Shown here piece by piece: positions 16,563-26,066 of a DNA stretch of 64,000 nt. The position numbers were made by a program, and so were the translations under genes. A model generated the notes under the pieces. The model saw only the letters and a list, made by a program, of their open reading frames with translations, did not search any database and was not told the origin of the DNA. Numbering within the stretch: position 1 is the stretch's first letter; each line of letters opens with the position of its first letter. The stretch is from the NCBI RefSeq assembly GCF_009832745.1, contig NZ_VRMJ01000025.1, positions 62,001-126,000 of the forward strand, in the 5' to 3' direction. This DNA is from Polaribacter septentrionalilitoris (GTDB taxonomy: Bacteria > Bacteroidota > Bacteroidia > Flavobacteriales > Flavobacteriaceae).

Positions 16563-18329
16563 ATGCAACATCTTAAAGATTTAAATAAAGATAAAAAGAA
16601 ATCTAAAGTAACTTTAAAACAAGCCTTTAAAGCCATTATTTGGCCAAGAAGAAACTTAGTTTTTTTAGGATTAATTCTAATAATTATAAGAAGTTTAGCT
16701 GGTTTTGTTTTGCCATTACAAAGTAAAGTGTTGATAGATGAGGTTGTACCTAATAAGGATTTTAGTCAGCTATATACATTAATATCAATTGTAATTGGCG
16801 CAATTTTAGTTCAAGCAATTACTTCATTTTTATTAACAAAAGTTTTAAGTATTCAAGCCCAATTTTTAATTTCAGAATTAAGAGCTCAAGTGCAAAAGAA
16901 AGTTTTAACATTACCCATTCGTTTTTTTGATAACACAAAATCTGGAGCTTTAGTTTCTAGAATTATGAGCGATGTAGAAGGAGTTAGAAACTTAATAGGA
17001 ACAGGTTTAGTACAATTAATTGGAGGTTCGTTAACGGCAATTATCACTTTAGTTATTTTATTAAAAATGAATGTTTGGATGACACTTTTTACGTTTGTGC
17101 CATTATCAATCTTCGGATTAATTGCTTTAAAATCTTTCAAATATATTCGACCTATTTTTAGAGCAAGAGGAAAAATAAATGCAGAAGTAAAAGGGCGTTT
17201 AACAGAAACTTTAGGTGGTATAAGAGTTATAAAAGCTTTTAATGCAGAAGAACAAGAAAGTAAAATTTTTGAAAAAGGAGTAGCTGACATTTTTACGAAT
17301 GTTAAAAAAAGCATGACAGCAACTGCAATAATGACAAGTTCATCTACTTTTTTAATAGGTTTGGCAACAACAGGAGTAATGGGAATTGGAGGTTATTATA
17401 TGATTCAAGGTACTTTAACTTTTGGAGACTTTATTCAATTTACATTTTTGTTGGCGTTTATGGTTGCTCCAATTGTACAAATGAGTAATATTGGTAGCCA
17501 ACTTACAGAAGCTTTGGCAGGTTTAGACAGAACCGAAGAATTGATGAACATGACTGCTGAAGATGATGACAAAGACAGAACAATAGCGTTAAATAAAATT
17601 AACGGAGAAGTTGTTTTTGATAATGTTTCTTTTGCATATGAAGAAGAAAAAGAGGTGTTGCATAACATCAATTTTAAAGTTCCAGCAGGCTCTGTCACTG
17701 CTTTGGTTGGAAGTTCTGGTTCAGGAAAATCTACAATAGCTGGTTTATCAGCAACATTTTTAAATCCAAATTCTGGTACAATTACTATCGATAATCAAGA
17801 TCTATCAAAAGTAAAATTATCAAGCTATCGTAAACATTTGGGTGTGGTTTTACAAGACGAATTTTTATTTGAAGGAACTATTAGAGAAAACATTCTATTT
17901 CCAAGACCAAATGCAACTGAAGAGGAATTACAAAGTGCTGTAAAAGCAGCGTATGTAAATGAATTTACAGACAGATTTGATAATGGTTTAGATACATTAA
18001 TTGGAGAAAGAGGTGTAAAATTATCTGGTGGTCAGCGTCAACGTTTAGCAATTGCAAGAGCTATTTTAGCAAACCCAAAAATTATCATTTTAGATGAAGC
18101 TACTTCTAGTTTGGATACAGAAAGTGAGTCTTTAATTCAAAAAAGTTTATCAAAATTGGTGAAAGACAGAACTAGTATAGTTATTGCACACAGATTAAGT
18201 ACCATAAAAAAAGCAGATCAAATTTTAGTAATTGAAGCTGGAAAAATAGTAGAAAGAGGAACTCACGAAGAATTGATTGCTTTAGAAGGTAGATATTTTG
18301 ATTTGTTTACCTATCAAGCAAAAATATAA
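16563..18329 (+). CDS. ABC exporter, fused membrane and ATPase domains (MsbA-like)
   Basis: 588 residues. About six membrane helices in the first ~310 residues, then an ATPase domain with Walker A GSSGSGKST, signature LSGGQRQR, Walker B IIILDEATSSLD and switch His in IVIAHRLST. Half-transporters of this type act as dimers and export lipids, peptides or drugs; the substrate cannot be read from the sequence. It stands alone between a repeat-rich gap and the lipoprotein gene. A second, different MsbA-like gene lies at 47919-49751. Confidence 0.9.
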   Translation: MQHLKDLNKDKKKSKVTLKQAFKAIIWPRRNLVFLGLILIIIRSLAGFVLPLQSKVLIDEVVPNKDFSQLYTLISIVIGAILVQAITSFLLTKVLSIQAQFLISELRAQVQKKVLTLPIRFFDNTKSGALVSRIMSDVEGVRNLIGTGLVQLIGGSLTAIITLVILLKMNVWMTLFTFVPLSIFGLIALKSFKYIRPIFRARGKINAEVKGRLTETLGGIRVIKAFNAEEQESKIFEKGVADIFTNVKKSMTATAIMTSSSTFLIGLATTGVMGIGGYYMIQGTLTFGDFIQFTFLLAFMVAPIVQMSNIGSQLTEALAGLDRTEELMNMTAEDDDKDRTIALNKINGEVVFDNVSFAYEEEKEVLHNINFKVPAGSVTALVGSSGSGKSTIAGLSATFLNPNSGTITIDNQDLSKVKLSSYRKHLGVVLQDEFLFEGTIRENILFPRPNATEEELQSAVKAAYVNEFTDRFDNGLDTLIGERGVKLSGGQRQRLAIARAILANPKIIILDEATSSLDTESESLIQKSLSKLVKDRTSIVIAHRLSTIKKADQILVIEAGKIVERGTHEELIALEGRYFDLFTYQAKI

Positions 18330-18395
18330 GTATAAAATTTTCTTATTTTTGTAAGCATATCTTTTATAAATCGACCTTTTAAAAAAATAAATTAA

Positions 18396-19160
18396 ATGAA
18401 AAAACTACTTTTACTGTTAGTTATTCTAGTTGCAGTTTCCTGTAAAAACGAATCTAAAAATAAAGTTAAAGAAGTAAAAGGAACAACTTCTACAAAAGAA
18501 CATTTTCCAGGTGAACTTGCAAAAGTTTTTGAAAAACATGGAGGAATTCATACTTGGAGAAAAGCACAGATTTTATCTTTTAACAAAGGGGAAGAAGTAC
18601 ATACTGTAGATTTACAGACAAGAAAAACAGTTATTAATACTCCAAATTATTCGTTAGGTTTTGACGGAAAAGAAGTTTGGTTGGATGAAGAAAAAGAAGG
18701 AAACTATAAAGGAAATCCTACCTTTTATTACAACCTCTATTTTTATTTTTATGCAATGCCATTTGTACTAGCAGATGACGGAATTATATATGAAAAAGCA
18801 GATAGTTTAGTTTTTGATGGAAATAAATATCCTGGTTATAAAATATCTTATAAAGCTAATATAGGGACTTCACCAGATGATAATTATATCATTTATTACA
18901 ACTCAAAAACCTATCAAATGGAATGGTTAGCCTACACAGTTACGTTTAAATCTAAAAAACCTTCAGATAGATATAATATCATTAAATATGGTAAATGGGA
19001 AAATGTAAACGGATTAATCTTGCCAAAAGAAATTACATGGTATAAAAAAGATGAAAATGGAGTTCCAACAGAACCAGCAAGACCCGCAACAGAATTTACG
19101 TTGCCATTGGTAAGTGAGGGGAAATTGGCAGATTCTTTTTACGCAAAACCAATCAAATAA
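18396..19160 (+). CDS. Lipoprotein of unknown function (DUF6503-like)
   Basis: 254 residues. The lipoprotein signal MKKLLLLLVILVAVSCKNES has its acylated Cys at about residue 16. The body (HGGIHTWRKAQILSF, SLGFDGKEVWLDEE, NKYPGYKISYKAN) is beta-rich and recalls the LolA-like fold of DUF6503 proteins of flavobacteria; the family name is from memory. It is probably anchored in the outer membrane or periplasm. It converges on the Nudix gene with 43 bp between stop codons. Confidence 0.75.
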   Translation: MKKLLLLLVILVAVSCKNESKNKVKEVKGTTSTKEHFPGELAKVFEKHGGIHTWRKAQILSFNKGEEVHTVDLQTRKTVINTPNYSLGFDGKEVWLDEEKEGNYKGNPTFYYNLYFYFYAMPFVLADDGIIYEKADSLVFDGNKYPGYKISYKANIGTSPDDNYIIYYNSKTYQMEWLAYTVTFKSKKPSDRYNIIKYGKWENVNGLILPKEITWYKKDENGVPTEPARPATEFTLPLVSEGKLADSFYAKPIK

Positions 19161-19203
19161 GTCTGTGTTTTGTCATATCGACCATGTTAATAGGTCTTTA
19201 TGG

Positions 19204-19749
19204 TTAGCTTTTTAATTGGTCTATAATTTTATCATAAACCATACAATAATAATTATGAAACCTTGAAAGCAAAACGTTTTCAAGGTTTTTTGTATCTCTT
19301 AAAACTGATAAATCAAAGAGTTTGATGTCTTCAACTTCTTCTTTTTGAATGATTAATTTTTGAACAGGAACTTTTAATTCTGCAATAAAAACATGATGAT
19401 GTTCATTATCTTGAATACCGTTTTTATGTTTTACTTGATGAATTCTTGTACCTATTTTGATGAGGTCATTTTCTTGAAGTTCTAATCCAATTTCTTCAAA
19501 AACCTCTCTTTTAGCCGCAGATAAAATAGATTCTCCAGCAGCAATATGACCTGCTACAGAAATATCCCACAATCCAGGAAATACTTTTTTAGTCAAAGCT
19601 CTTTTTTGAAGCAGAATTTTTTCATCCTTAGTAAACAACCAAATATGAACAGTAGCATGAAACCATCCATTTTTATGAGCTTCAGATTTTAAAGCCGTTT
19701 TTCCTGTTGGTTTTCCTTCTGGAGTTAAAATGTCTATCAGTTCATCCAT
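19204..19749 (-). CDS. Nudix hydrolase (Idi-like)
   Basis: 181 residues. The Nudix box runs from Gly67 to Gly88: GHIAAGES...REVFEEIG. The N-terminal lines LIDILTPEGKPTGKTALKSEAH and WFHATVHIWLF resemble isopentenyl-diphosphate isomerase-type Nudix proteins such as YfcD, but the substrate is not certain. The probable transcription terminator of the opposing lipoprotein gene lies inside its 3' coding end (19259-19291). Confidence 0.9.
   Translation of the reverse strand: MDELIDILTPEGKPTGKTALKSEAHKNGWFHATVHIWLFTKDEKILLQKRALTKKVFPGLWDISVAGHIAAGESILSAAKREVFEEIGLELQENDLIKIGTRIHQVKHKNGIQDNEHHHVFIAELKVPVQKLIIQKEEVEDIKLFDLSVLRDTKNLENVLLSRFHNYYCMVYDKIIDQLKS
19259..19291 (+). terminator. Terminator-like hairpin inside the 3' end of the opposing Nudix gene
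   Basis: AACCTTGAAA (19259-19268) pairs with TTTCAAGGTT (19278-19287) and is followed on the plus strand by a T run. It would stop transcripts from the lipoprotein gene (stop at 19160), while on the minus strand it is coding sequence of the Nudix gene. Confidence 0.55.
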
Positions 19750-19766
19750 AGTAATAAATTACGAGT

Positions 19767-19800
19767 TATGAATTACGAATTTTTAAATTCGTAATTCATA
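19767..19800. repeat. Perfect 16-bp inverted repeat
   Basis: TATGAATTACGAATTT (19767-19782) and AAATTCGTAATTCATA (19785-19800) pair perfectly around TT. Part of the same sequence (AATTCGTAATTCATAATT) occurs again at about 53386-53403 upstream of the SDR gene, so it belongs to a small interspersed family. It lies between the M42 and Nudix genes, both on the minus strand, and might act as a terminator or a spacer. Confidence 0.7.
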
Positions 19801-19819
19801 ATTTCAAGTTCGTAATTAT

Positions 19820-20908
19820 CTATTCAAAATAAGAAAATGTTTCTCCGTCTTTGATATTTAACAATGTCTCGTAAATCATTTTAATTACATTCTCTACATC
19901 ATCTCTATGCACCATTTCTACAGTGGTATGCATATAACGTAAAGGCAAAGAAATTAACGTTGATGCAACTCCACCATTGCTGTAAGCAAAAGCATCAGTG
20001 TCTGTACCTGTTGCTCTAGAAAGCGCAGAACGTTGAAAAGGAATATTATTTGCTTCTGCAGATTCGATTACTAAATCTCTTAATTTTTGTTGAACAGCAG
20101 GCGCGTAAGCAACTACAGGTCCTTTACCAATTTCTAAATGACCTTCTTTTTTCTTGTCAATCATTGGTGTTGTAGTATCGTGTGTTACATCAGTTACAAT
20201 AGCCACATTGGGTTTAATGGTTTGTGTAATCATTTCTGCTCCACGTAATCCAATTTCTTCTTGAACTGCATTGGTAACATATAAACCAAAAGGCAATTCT
20301 TTATTGTTTTCTTTTAATAAACGAGCAACTTCTGCAATCATAAATCCGCCCATTCTATTATCTAAAGCTCTACATACAAATTTGTCTCCATTTAAAATAT
20401 GAAATTCATCAGGGTACGTAATTACACACCCCACATGAATACCTAGTTTTTCAACTTCTTCTTTAGTTGCACAACCTGTATCTATTGTGATATTATCTGG
20501 TTTTGGAGCTTGCTCATTAGATTTGTCTCTAGTATGAATTGCTGGCCAACCAAAAACACCTTTTACAATTCCGTTTTTGGTATGAATATTTACCACTTTA
20601 CTTGGTGCTATTTGATGATCTGAACCACCATTTCTAATCACATAAATCAATCCATTATCAGAAATATAATTCACATACCAAGAAATTTCATCTGCATGAC
20701 CTTCAATAACTACTTTGTATTTTGCATCAGGGTTAATAACTCCAACAGCTGTACCATAAGTGTCAGTGATAAAAGTATCTACATACGGTTTTAGGTAGTC
20801 CATCCAAATTTTTTGTCCTTCCCATTCGTAACCAGTAGGAGCTGCATTATTTAAATATTTTTCTAAAAATTCTAACGATTTTTCGTTTAAAATTGATTTT
20901 TCTGCCAT
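19820..20908 (-). CDS. M42 family metallo-aminopeptidase
   Basis: 362 residues. Zinc-site motifs: IEGHADEISWYV, ALDNRMGGFMIAEVARLL, and VQEEIGLRGAEMI, which carries the general base Glu-Glu pair; VTDVTHDTTTP and HTTVEMVHRDDVE complete the set. M42 enzymes (FrvX/YpdE/TET type) form large cytosolic complexes that trim peptides to amino acids. The length is typical. It is divergent from the ABC ATPase gene at 21125. Confidence 0.92.
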   Translation of the reverse strand: MAEKSILNEKSLEFLEKYLNNAAPTGYEWEGQKIWMDYLKPYVDTFITDTYGTAVGVINPDAKYKVVIEGHADEISWYVNYISDNGLIYVIRNGGSDHQIAPSKVVNIHTKNGIVKGVFGWPAIHTRDKSNEQAPKPDNITIDTGCATKEEVEKLGIHVGCVITYPDEFHILNGDKFVCRALDNRMGGFMIAEVARLLKENNKELPFGLYVTNAVQEEIGLRGAEMITQTIKPNVAIVTDVTHDTTTPMIDKKKEGHLEIGKGPVVAYAPAVQQKLRDLVIESAEANNIPFQRSALSRATGTDTDAFAYSNGGVASTLISLPLRYMHTTVEMVHRDDVENVIKMIYETLLNIKDGETFSYFE

Positions 20909-20941
20909 TATAAAAGTTTAAAGTGAAATGTTTAAAAGTTT

Positions 20942-21002
20942 CAACTTGTTCCTGTTTTTTTCTTTTGAAAAAGAAGAAATAAAAAATACCACGAACAAGT
21001 TG
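20942..21002. repeat. Long hairpin in the M42/ABC divergent region
   Basis: CAACTTGTTC (20942-20951) and GAACAAGTTG (20993-21002) are perfect inverted arms around a 41-base loop that contains a second imperfect palindrome (TTCTTTTGAAAAAGAA). It may be another small interspersed element or a regulatory structure for either divergent gene. Confidence 0.6.
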
Positions 21003-21124
21003 ACGCTTCGAACGTAAAAATAAAACGAATTTTCAGCAAATCCATAAAAAAAATCACAAAAAAGTGTAACAAAAGTTCTTATTTTTACACTTATCTCAAA
21101 AGTAAAAAAACTAAAACCAACAAT

Positions 21125-22024
21125 ATGAAGTTAGTAATTGAAAATTTAACCAAGACTTATAAAAATGGCGTAAAAGCAATTGATAATTTAAGTATTGAAA
21201 TAGGTACAGGAATGTTTGGTTTGTTAGGACCAAATGGTGCAGGAAAATCATCATTAATGAGAACTATAGCTACATTACAAAGTCCAGACTCAGGTTCAAT
21301 TACTTTTGGTGATATCGATGTTTTAGAAGACAATATGTCGCTTAGAAAAGTGTTAGGGTATTTACCACAATCTTTTGGAGTATATCCAAAAATGTCTGCA
21401 GAAGACTTATTAGATTATTTTGCAACGTTAAAAGGAGTTTCTAATAAATCTGAACGAAAAGCGATTATTAAAGAAGTGTTAGAAATTACCAATTTGTATG
21501 ATGTAAGACGTAAATATGTTGCGGGTTATTCTGGTGGGATGAAACAGCGTTTTGGAATTGCACAATTGTTGTTGAACAATCCGAAATTAATTATTGTTGA
21601 TGAACCTACAGCTGGTTTAGATCCTGCAGAAAGACATCGTTTTTTAAATGTTTTACGTGAAGTAGGTACAAATTGTACTGTTATTTTTTCTACTCATATT
21701 GTTGAAGATGTAAAAGAGTTGTGTAATGAAATGGCAATTTTAAATGGAGGAAAAATTTTAAAACACACTACACCACAAGAAGCTACAAAAGAAATTGAAG
21801 GAACAATTTGGACTAAGACAATACAAAGAGATGATTTAGAAATGGAAGAGAAGAAGTTTAGTATTTTATCTTCTAATTACAATCAAGATAATAGTTTAAA
21901 TATTAGAGTGCATTCAGAAGAAAAACCATCAAGAGAGTTTATGCCAGCTAAACCACAGTTAGATGATGTTTATTTTATGGCATTACAACAAGATGAACCA
22001 GTTTTAACTAGTCAAGGAGTATAG
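21125..22024 (+). CDS. ABC transporter ATP-binding protein
   Basis: 299 residues. Walker A GPNGAGKSS, signature YSGGMKQR, Walker B LIIVDEPTAGLD, switch His in IFSTHIVEDV. The ~80-residue C-terminal extension after the ATPase core is typical of ABC-2 partners. The next gene encodes its permease fused to a peptidase, and the pair should form one transporter. No substrate is known for this pair. Confidence 0.92.
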   Translation: MKLVIENLTKTYKNGVKAIDNLSIEIGTGMFGLLGPNGAGKSSLMRTIATLQSPDSGSITFGDIDVLEDNMSLRKVLGYLPQSFGVYPKMSAEDLLDYFATLKGVSNKSERKAIIKEVLEITNLYDVRRKYVAGYSGGMKQRFGIAQLLLNNPKLIIVDEPTAGLDPAERHRFLNVLREVGTNCTVIFSTHIVEDVKELCNEMAILNGGKILKHTTPQEATKEIEGTIWTKTIQRDDLEMEEKKFSILSSNYNQDNSLNIRVHSEEKPSREFMPAKPQLDDVYFMALQQDEPVLTSQGV

Positions 22025-22110
22025 TTTATGAATTTTAAGTTGAATTAAAAGCTTCAATTCTAAGATTCAAAAAAAATTACTCAAAACTCATCATTTAAAA
22101 CATATTAAAA

Positions 22111-25100
22111 ATGTTCTCAACTATTTTCAAGTACGAATTAAATTATTGGTTTAAAAGACCAGCTTTCTATATTTATGTATCAATTTTTTTAATTTTAGCC
22201 TTTTTTTTAGCAGCAGCATCTGCAGGTTTTTTTGATTCAAATACAGCTACTACTGGTTCATCAAGAATTGTAAATTCACCAATTAACATTTATGGTAATT
22301 TTAGTTTACTAACTATTTTTATATTTTTTTTATTTCCATCCATTATTGGGGTATCCATTTATAGAGATTATAAGAGTGAAATGCACACCATTTTGTATTC
22401 TTACCCGTTTACAAAAGCCAACTATTTATTTGCTAAATTTTTAAGTGCAATTACTGTGGTTTCTTTAATTGTATTATCAATTGCATTGGGTATGATTATC
22501 GGATTTCGTTTTCCTGGAACAAACCCAGATATTGTTGGTGAGTTTAATATAACTACCTATTTACAAGCTTATTTAGTGTTTATTTTACCAAATGTATTAT
22601 TTTTTGGGGCTATTGTTTTTGGGGTTGTAACCTTTACAAGAAACGTAGCTGCAGGTTTCATAGCAGTAATCATTTTAATGTTTGGACAAGGTGTTTTAGA
22701 AAGTGTTTTAACGGAACCAGATCAACTAGGTCTATTGGCTATTTTAGATCCTTTTGGAGCAGCAGCATCCAATTATTATACAAAGTATTGGACCATGTCA
22801 GAGCAAAATGAATTACAGGTTCCAATTAAAGAAATGATCATTTACAATCGTTTATTATGGTTAGGAGTCTCAAGTTTAATTTTTGGATTGGTCTATAAGT
22901 TTTTTGCTTTTAGCCAGAATGCAATTTCAATTTCTTTTAGAAAAACTAATGGAGAAAGAGTTACAAAAACCAATTTTAGCGGAATTACTAAAATTGTTTT
23001 ACCTAAGGTGAATTATAACTTTTCTTTTGTTCAGAATTTAAAAACAATGTGGAAACTCTCCAACATCGATTTTAAATACATTTTTAAAAGTTGGCCTTTT
23101 ATTTCTATTGTTTTAGTTGGTTTGATTTTACTCTTAGTTACGCTTTTTAATAGAGGAGAAATCTTCGGAACTAAAACCTTACCAGTAACTTGGCAAATGT
23201 TAAGTGGTGGAAGAATTTTTGGACGATTAGCAATCAATGTATGTACCTTCTTGTATGCTGGTATGTTGGTGCACAGGGCAGGAATTGCAAGAGTTAATCA
23301 TTTGGTTGATGCAACTCCAATTCCAAATTGGACCTTACTATTCTCTAAAGTAATTGCTTTAGTAAAAATGCAATTGGTTTTATTGAGTGTTATTATGATA
23401 TCTGGTGTGTTTTTTCAAGCGTATAAAGGATATTATAATTTTGAAATTGGTCATTATTTTACAGAATTATTTTTTCTTGATTTTTTAAACTTATTAGTTT
23501 GGGCATTTTTATCCATCTTTTTACAGACGTTAATTCGAAATCCTTATTTGGGTTTATTTATCCTTTTGGTAATTGCAATTGGTACACCATTTTTAACTTT
23601 TGCAGGGATAGAACTAGCTATCTTTAAGTATAATGAGGGGCCAGGATATAGCTACTCTGATATGAATGGTTATGGAATCTTAACACCTTATTTGACCTAT
23701 AAAATTTATTGGATTTTATGTGGATTGATACTACTAGTTGTTTCATTTTTGTTTTGGGTTCGTGGAATTCCAAATTCATTTTCAGAGAGAGTTTCAATAG
23801 CTATATCAAGATTAAAAGGAGTCGCAGCAATACCTTTAGTTGTTTTTTCTGTAGCTTTTTTAGCACTAGGGTTCTCAATTTATCAAGAAACTGGGGCAAA
23901 GGGCAAAAAAACATCCTCTAAACAAGCAGAGTTAAATGCGGTAAAGTGGGAAAAGACTTATAAAAAGTATGAAAGTTATGCTCAACCAAGAATAGTTGCT
24001 GTAAAAACAACGGTAGATATTTTTCCTAGAGAAAGGTTGTACAATGCAACTGCAAATTATACAATGGTAAATAAAACAGATAAACCTATTGATAGTGTGT
24101 TTTTAAACCATAATTCGTTAGAAAGCAGTTTCAAATTCAACAAATCAAATTATTTAGTTTTAGAGGATACTATTCTAAATTTTGATATATATAAGTTCAA
24201 AAAACCAATTTTACCAGGTGATACTTTAGAGTTGGCAATTGCTGTAAAAAGTAACAAAAACACTAATTTTAGAAAACGTTCACCAATTAGAGAAAACGGA
24301 ACATTTATAAATAATTTTCAGATGTTTCCTACTTTAGGTTATTCAACTCAGGGAGAATTAACAGATAATAAAACCCGTAAAAAATACGATTTACCTCCAA
24401 ATAATTTACGTCCACATCCATCAGATTCTACAGCTTTGGGTGATACGTATATTTCAAAAGATTCAGATTGGATTGATTTTGAGGCAACCGTTTCTACATC
24501 TAAAGATCAAATAGCTATTGCACCTGGATATTTGCAGAAAGAATGGACAGAAAATGATAGACGCTATTTTCATTATAAAATGGATAGTAAAATCTTAAAT
24601 TTCTATGCGTTTAATTCTGCGAAATATCAAGTTAAAAAAGAAATGCACAATGGTATAAGTTTAGAGATATTTTATCATAAACCACATACTTTTAATTTAG
24701 ATAGAATGATGAAAGGGATGAAGGCATCCTTAGATTACAACGCTAAGAATTTTAGCCCTTATCAGCATAAACAAGCTAGAATTATCGAGTTTCCAAGAAC
24801 AGCAGGTAGTTTTGCACAATCATTTCCTAACACAATTCCGTTTTCAGAAGGTGTTGGTTTTATTGCAGATGTAGATGAAACCAATGAAGACGGAGTAGAT
24901 TATCCTTTTGCAATAACAGTGCATGAAGTAGCGCACCAATGGTGGGCACATCAAGTTATTGGAGCTGATGTTTTAGGAGCAACAATGTTATCTGAAAGTT
25001 TATCAGAATATGTAGCTTTAAAAGTTTTAGAGCATGAGCATGGAAAAAACAAAATGAGAAGGTTTTTAAAAGATGCATTAGATGATTATTTGATACAAAG

Positions 25101-25764
25101 AACTTTTGAAACAAAAAGAGAAAAACCACTAATGTATAATGACGGACAAGGTTACATTCGTTATCAAAAAGGTTCTTTAGTTTTTTATGCGATGAGTGAT
25201 TATATTGGCGAAGAAAACTTAAATAGAGCTTTAAAACGATATGTTGAGAAGGTAAAGTTTCAAGAACCACCTTACACTACTTCTATAGAAATGGTTAATT
25301 ATATAAAAGAAGTAACTCCAGATTCTTTACAGTACTTAATTAAAGATATGTTCGAAACCATAACATTATATAGAAATAGGATAGTAAATACTAAAACTAA
25401 GGAATTAGAAAATGGAAAATATGAAGTAGAAATTGAGTTTGAAGTCTCTAAATATAGAAATGATGAAAAAGGAAAGCGTTACTATGGAGAGCAAATAGGA
25501 GATACCTTAACCTATAAAACTGATAAGATGAAAAAACCAGTTTTATCTGTTCCATTAGCTGACTATATTGATATCGGAATATTTACTGAAGAAGAGATTG
25601 ATGGGAAATTAAAAGAAAAAGTATTGTATTTAGAAAAACATAAAATCACCAAAATCAATAATAAAATTAGTATTACAGTTGATGAAAAACCTACAGAAGT
25701 TGGTATTGATCCGTACAATAAATTAATCGATACTAAGTCTGATGATAACAGGCGTAAAATGTGA
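22111..25764 (+). CDS. ABC-2 permease fused to an M1-family aminopeptidase domain
   Basis: 1217 residues. Two ABC-2 membrane blocks (about 1-285 and 325-590) are followed by a periplasmic M1-like gluzincin domain. The zinc motif is HEVAH, residues 938-942, and the probable Glu ligand is E962 in SESLSEY; this is 19 residues after the second His, one more than the classical M1 spacing. The beta-sandwich typical of M1 N-terminal domains lies at about 610-830. The family is common in Bacteroidota and its substrate is unknown. The gene forms a pair with the upstream ATPase and is closed by a terminator at 25801. Confidence 0.9.
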   Translation: MFSTIFKYELNYWFKRPAFYIYVSIFLILAFFLAAASAGFFDSNTATTGSSRIVNSPINIYGNFSLLTIFIFFLFPSIIGVSIYRDYKSEMHTILYSYPFTKANYLFAKFLSAITVVSLIVLSIALGMIIGFRFPGTNPDIVGEFNITTYLQAYLVFILPNVLFFGAIVFGVVTFTRNVAAGFIAVIILMFGQGVLESVLTEPDQLGLLAILDPFGAAASNYYTKYWTMSEQNELQVPIKEMIIYNRLLWLGVSSLIFGLVYKFFAFSQNAISISFRKTNGERVTKTNFSGITKIVLPKVNYNFSFVQNLKTMWKLSNIDFKYIFKSWPFISIVLVGLILLLVTLFNRGEIFGTKTLPVTWQMLSGGRIFGRLAINVCTFLYAGMLVHRAGIARVNHLVDATPIPNWTLLFSKVIALVKMQLVLLSVIMISGVFFQAYKGYYNFEIGHYFTELFFLDFLNLLVWAFLSIFLQTLIRNPYLGLFILLVIAIGTPFLTFAGIELAIFKYNEGPGYSYSDMNGYGILTPYLTYKIYWILCGLILLVVSFLFWVRGIPNSFSERVSIAISRLKGVAAIPLVVFSVAFLALGFSIYQETGAKGKKTSSKQAELNAVKWEKTYKKYESYAQPRIVAVKTTVDIFPRERLYNATANYTMVNKTDKPIDSVFLNHNSLESSFKFNKSNYLVLEDTILNFDIYKFKKPILPGDTLELAIAVKSNKNTNFRKRSPIRENGTFINNFQMFPTLGYSTQGELTDNKTRKKYDLPPNNLRPHPSDSTALGDTYISKDSDWIDFEATVSTSKDQIAIAPGYLQKEWTENDRRYFHYKMDSKILNFYAFNSAKYQVKKEMHNGISLEIFYHKPHTFNLDRMMKGMKASLDYNAKNFSPYQHKQARIIEFPRTAGSFAQSFPNTIPFSEGVGFIADVDETNEDGVDYPFAITVHEVAHQWWAHQVIGADVLGATMLSESLSEYVALKVLEHEHGKNKMRRFLKDALDDYLIQRTFETKREKPLMYNDGQGYIRYQKGSLVFYAMSDYIGEENLNRALKRYVEKVKFQEPPYTTSIEMVNYIKEVTPDSLQYLIKDMFETITLYRNRIVNTKTKELENGKYEVEIEFEVSKYRNDEKGKRYYGEQIGDTLTYKTDKMKKPVLSVPLADYIDIGIFTEEEIDGKLKEKVLYLEKHKITKINNKISITVDEKPTEVGIDPYNKLIDTKSDDNRRKM

Positions 25765-25800
25765 CGACATATTTTTAAAACAACTATAGTTTAAATGAAA

Positions 25801-25828
25801 AAACCACTACAATTGTAGTGGTTTTTTT
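25801..25828 (+). terminator. Rho-independent terminator after the ABC/M1 fusion
   Basis: AAACCACTACAA (25801-25812) and TTGTAGTGGTTT (25813-25824) pair perfectly and are followed by T residues. It ends the two-gene ABC operon. Confidence 0.9.
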
Positions 25829-26066
25829 GTTCTAAATTAATAGATATTACTTTTTTATTTATTGTTAATTATCAGTTATTTTAGGGGGCTCCAATAATTA
25901 GGGGGATAACACTAAATAAGTTTGTTTAATATGTATTGATTTAGGGGTTAAAAGGTATAATTGTTTCCAATTACATCACAAATGTAAAAACAAATTCCTA
26001 ATATCACAAATAGTTTTCCTTTTTTTTTAAGAAAAAGTCAAAAAAACAATTCTAATAAATTAAAAA
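25829..26066. other. Gene-free stretch with three G-tract repeats
   Basis: AT-rich sequence between the ABC/M1 gene and the convergent DoxX gene. TTAGGGG(G) occurs three times (25881-25888, 25898-25905, 25941-25947), which stands out in such AT-rich DNA. No gene, promoter or clear hairpin was found. Confidence 0.5.
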
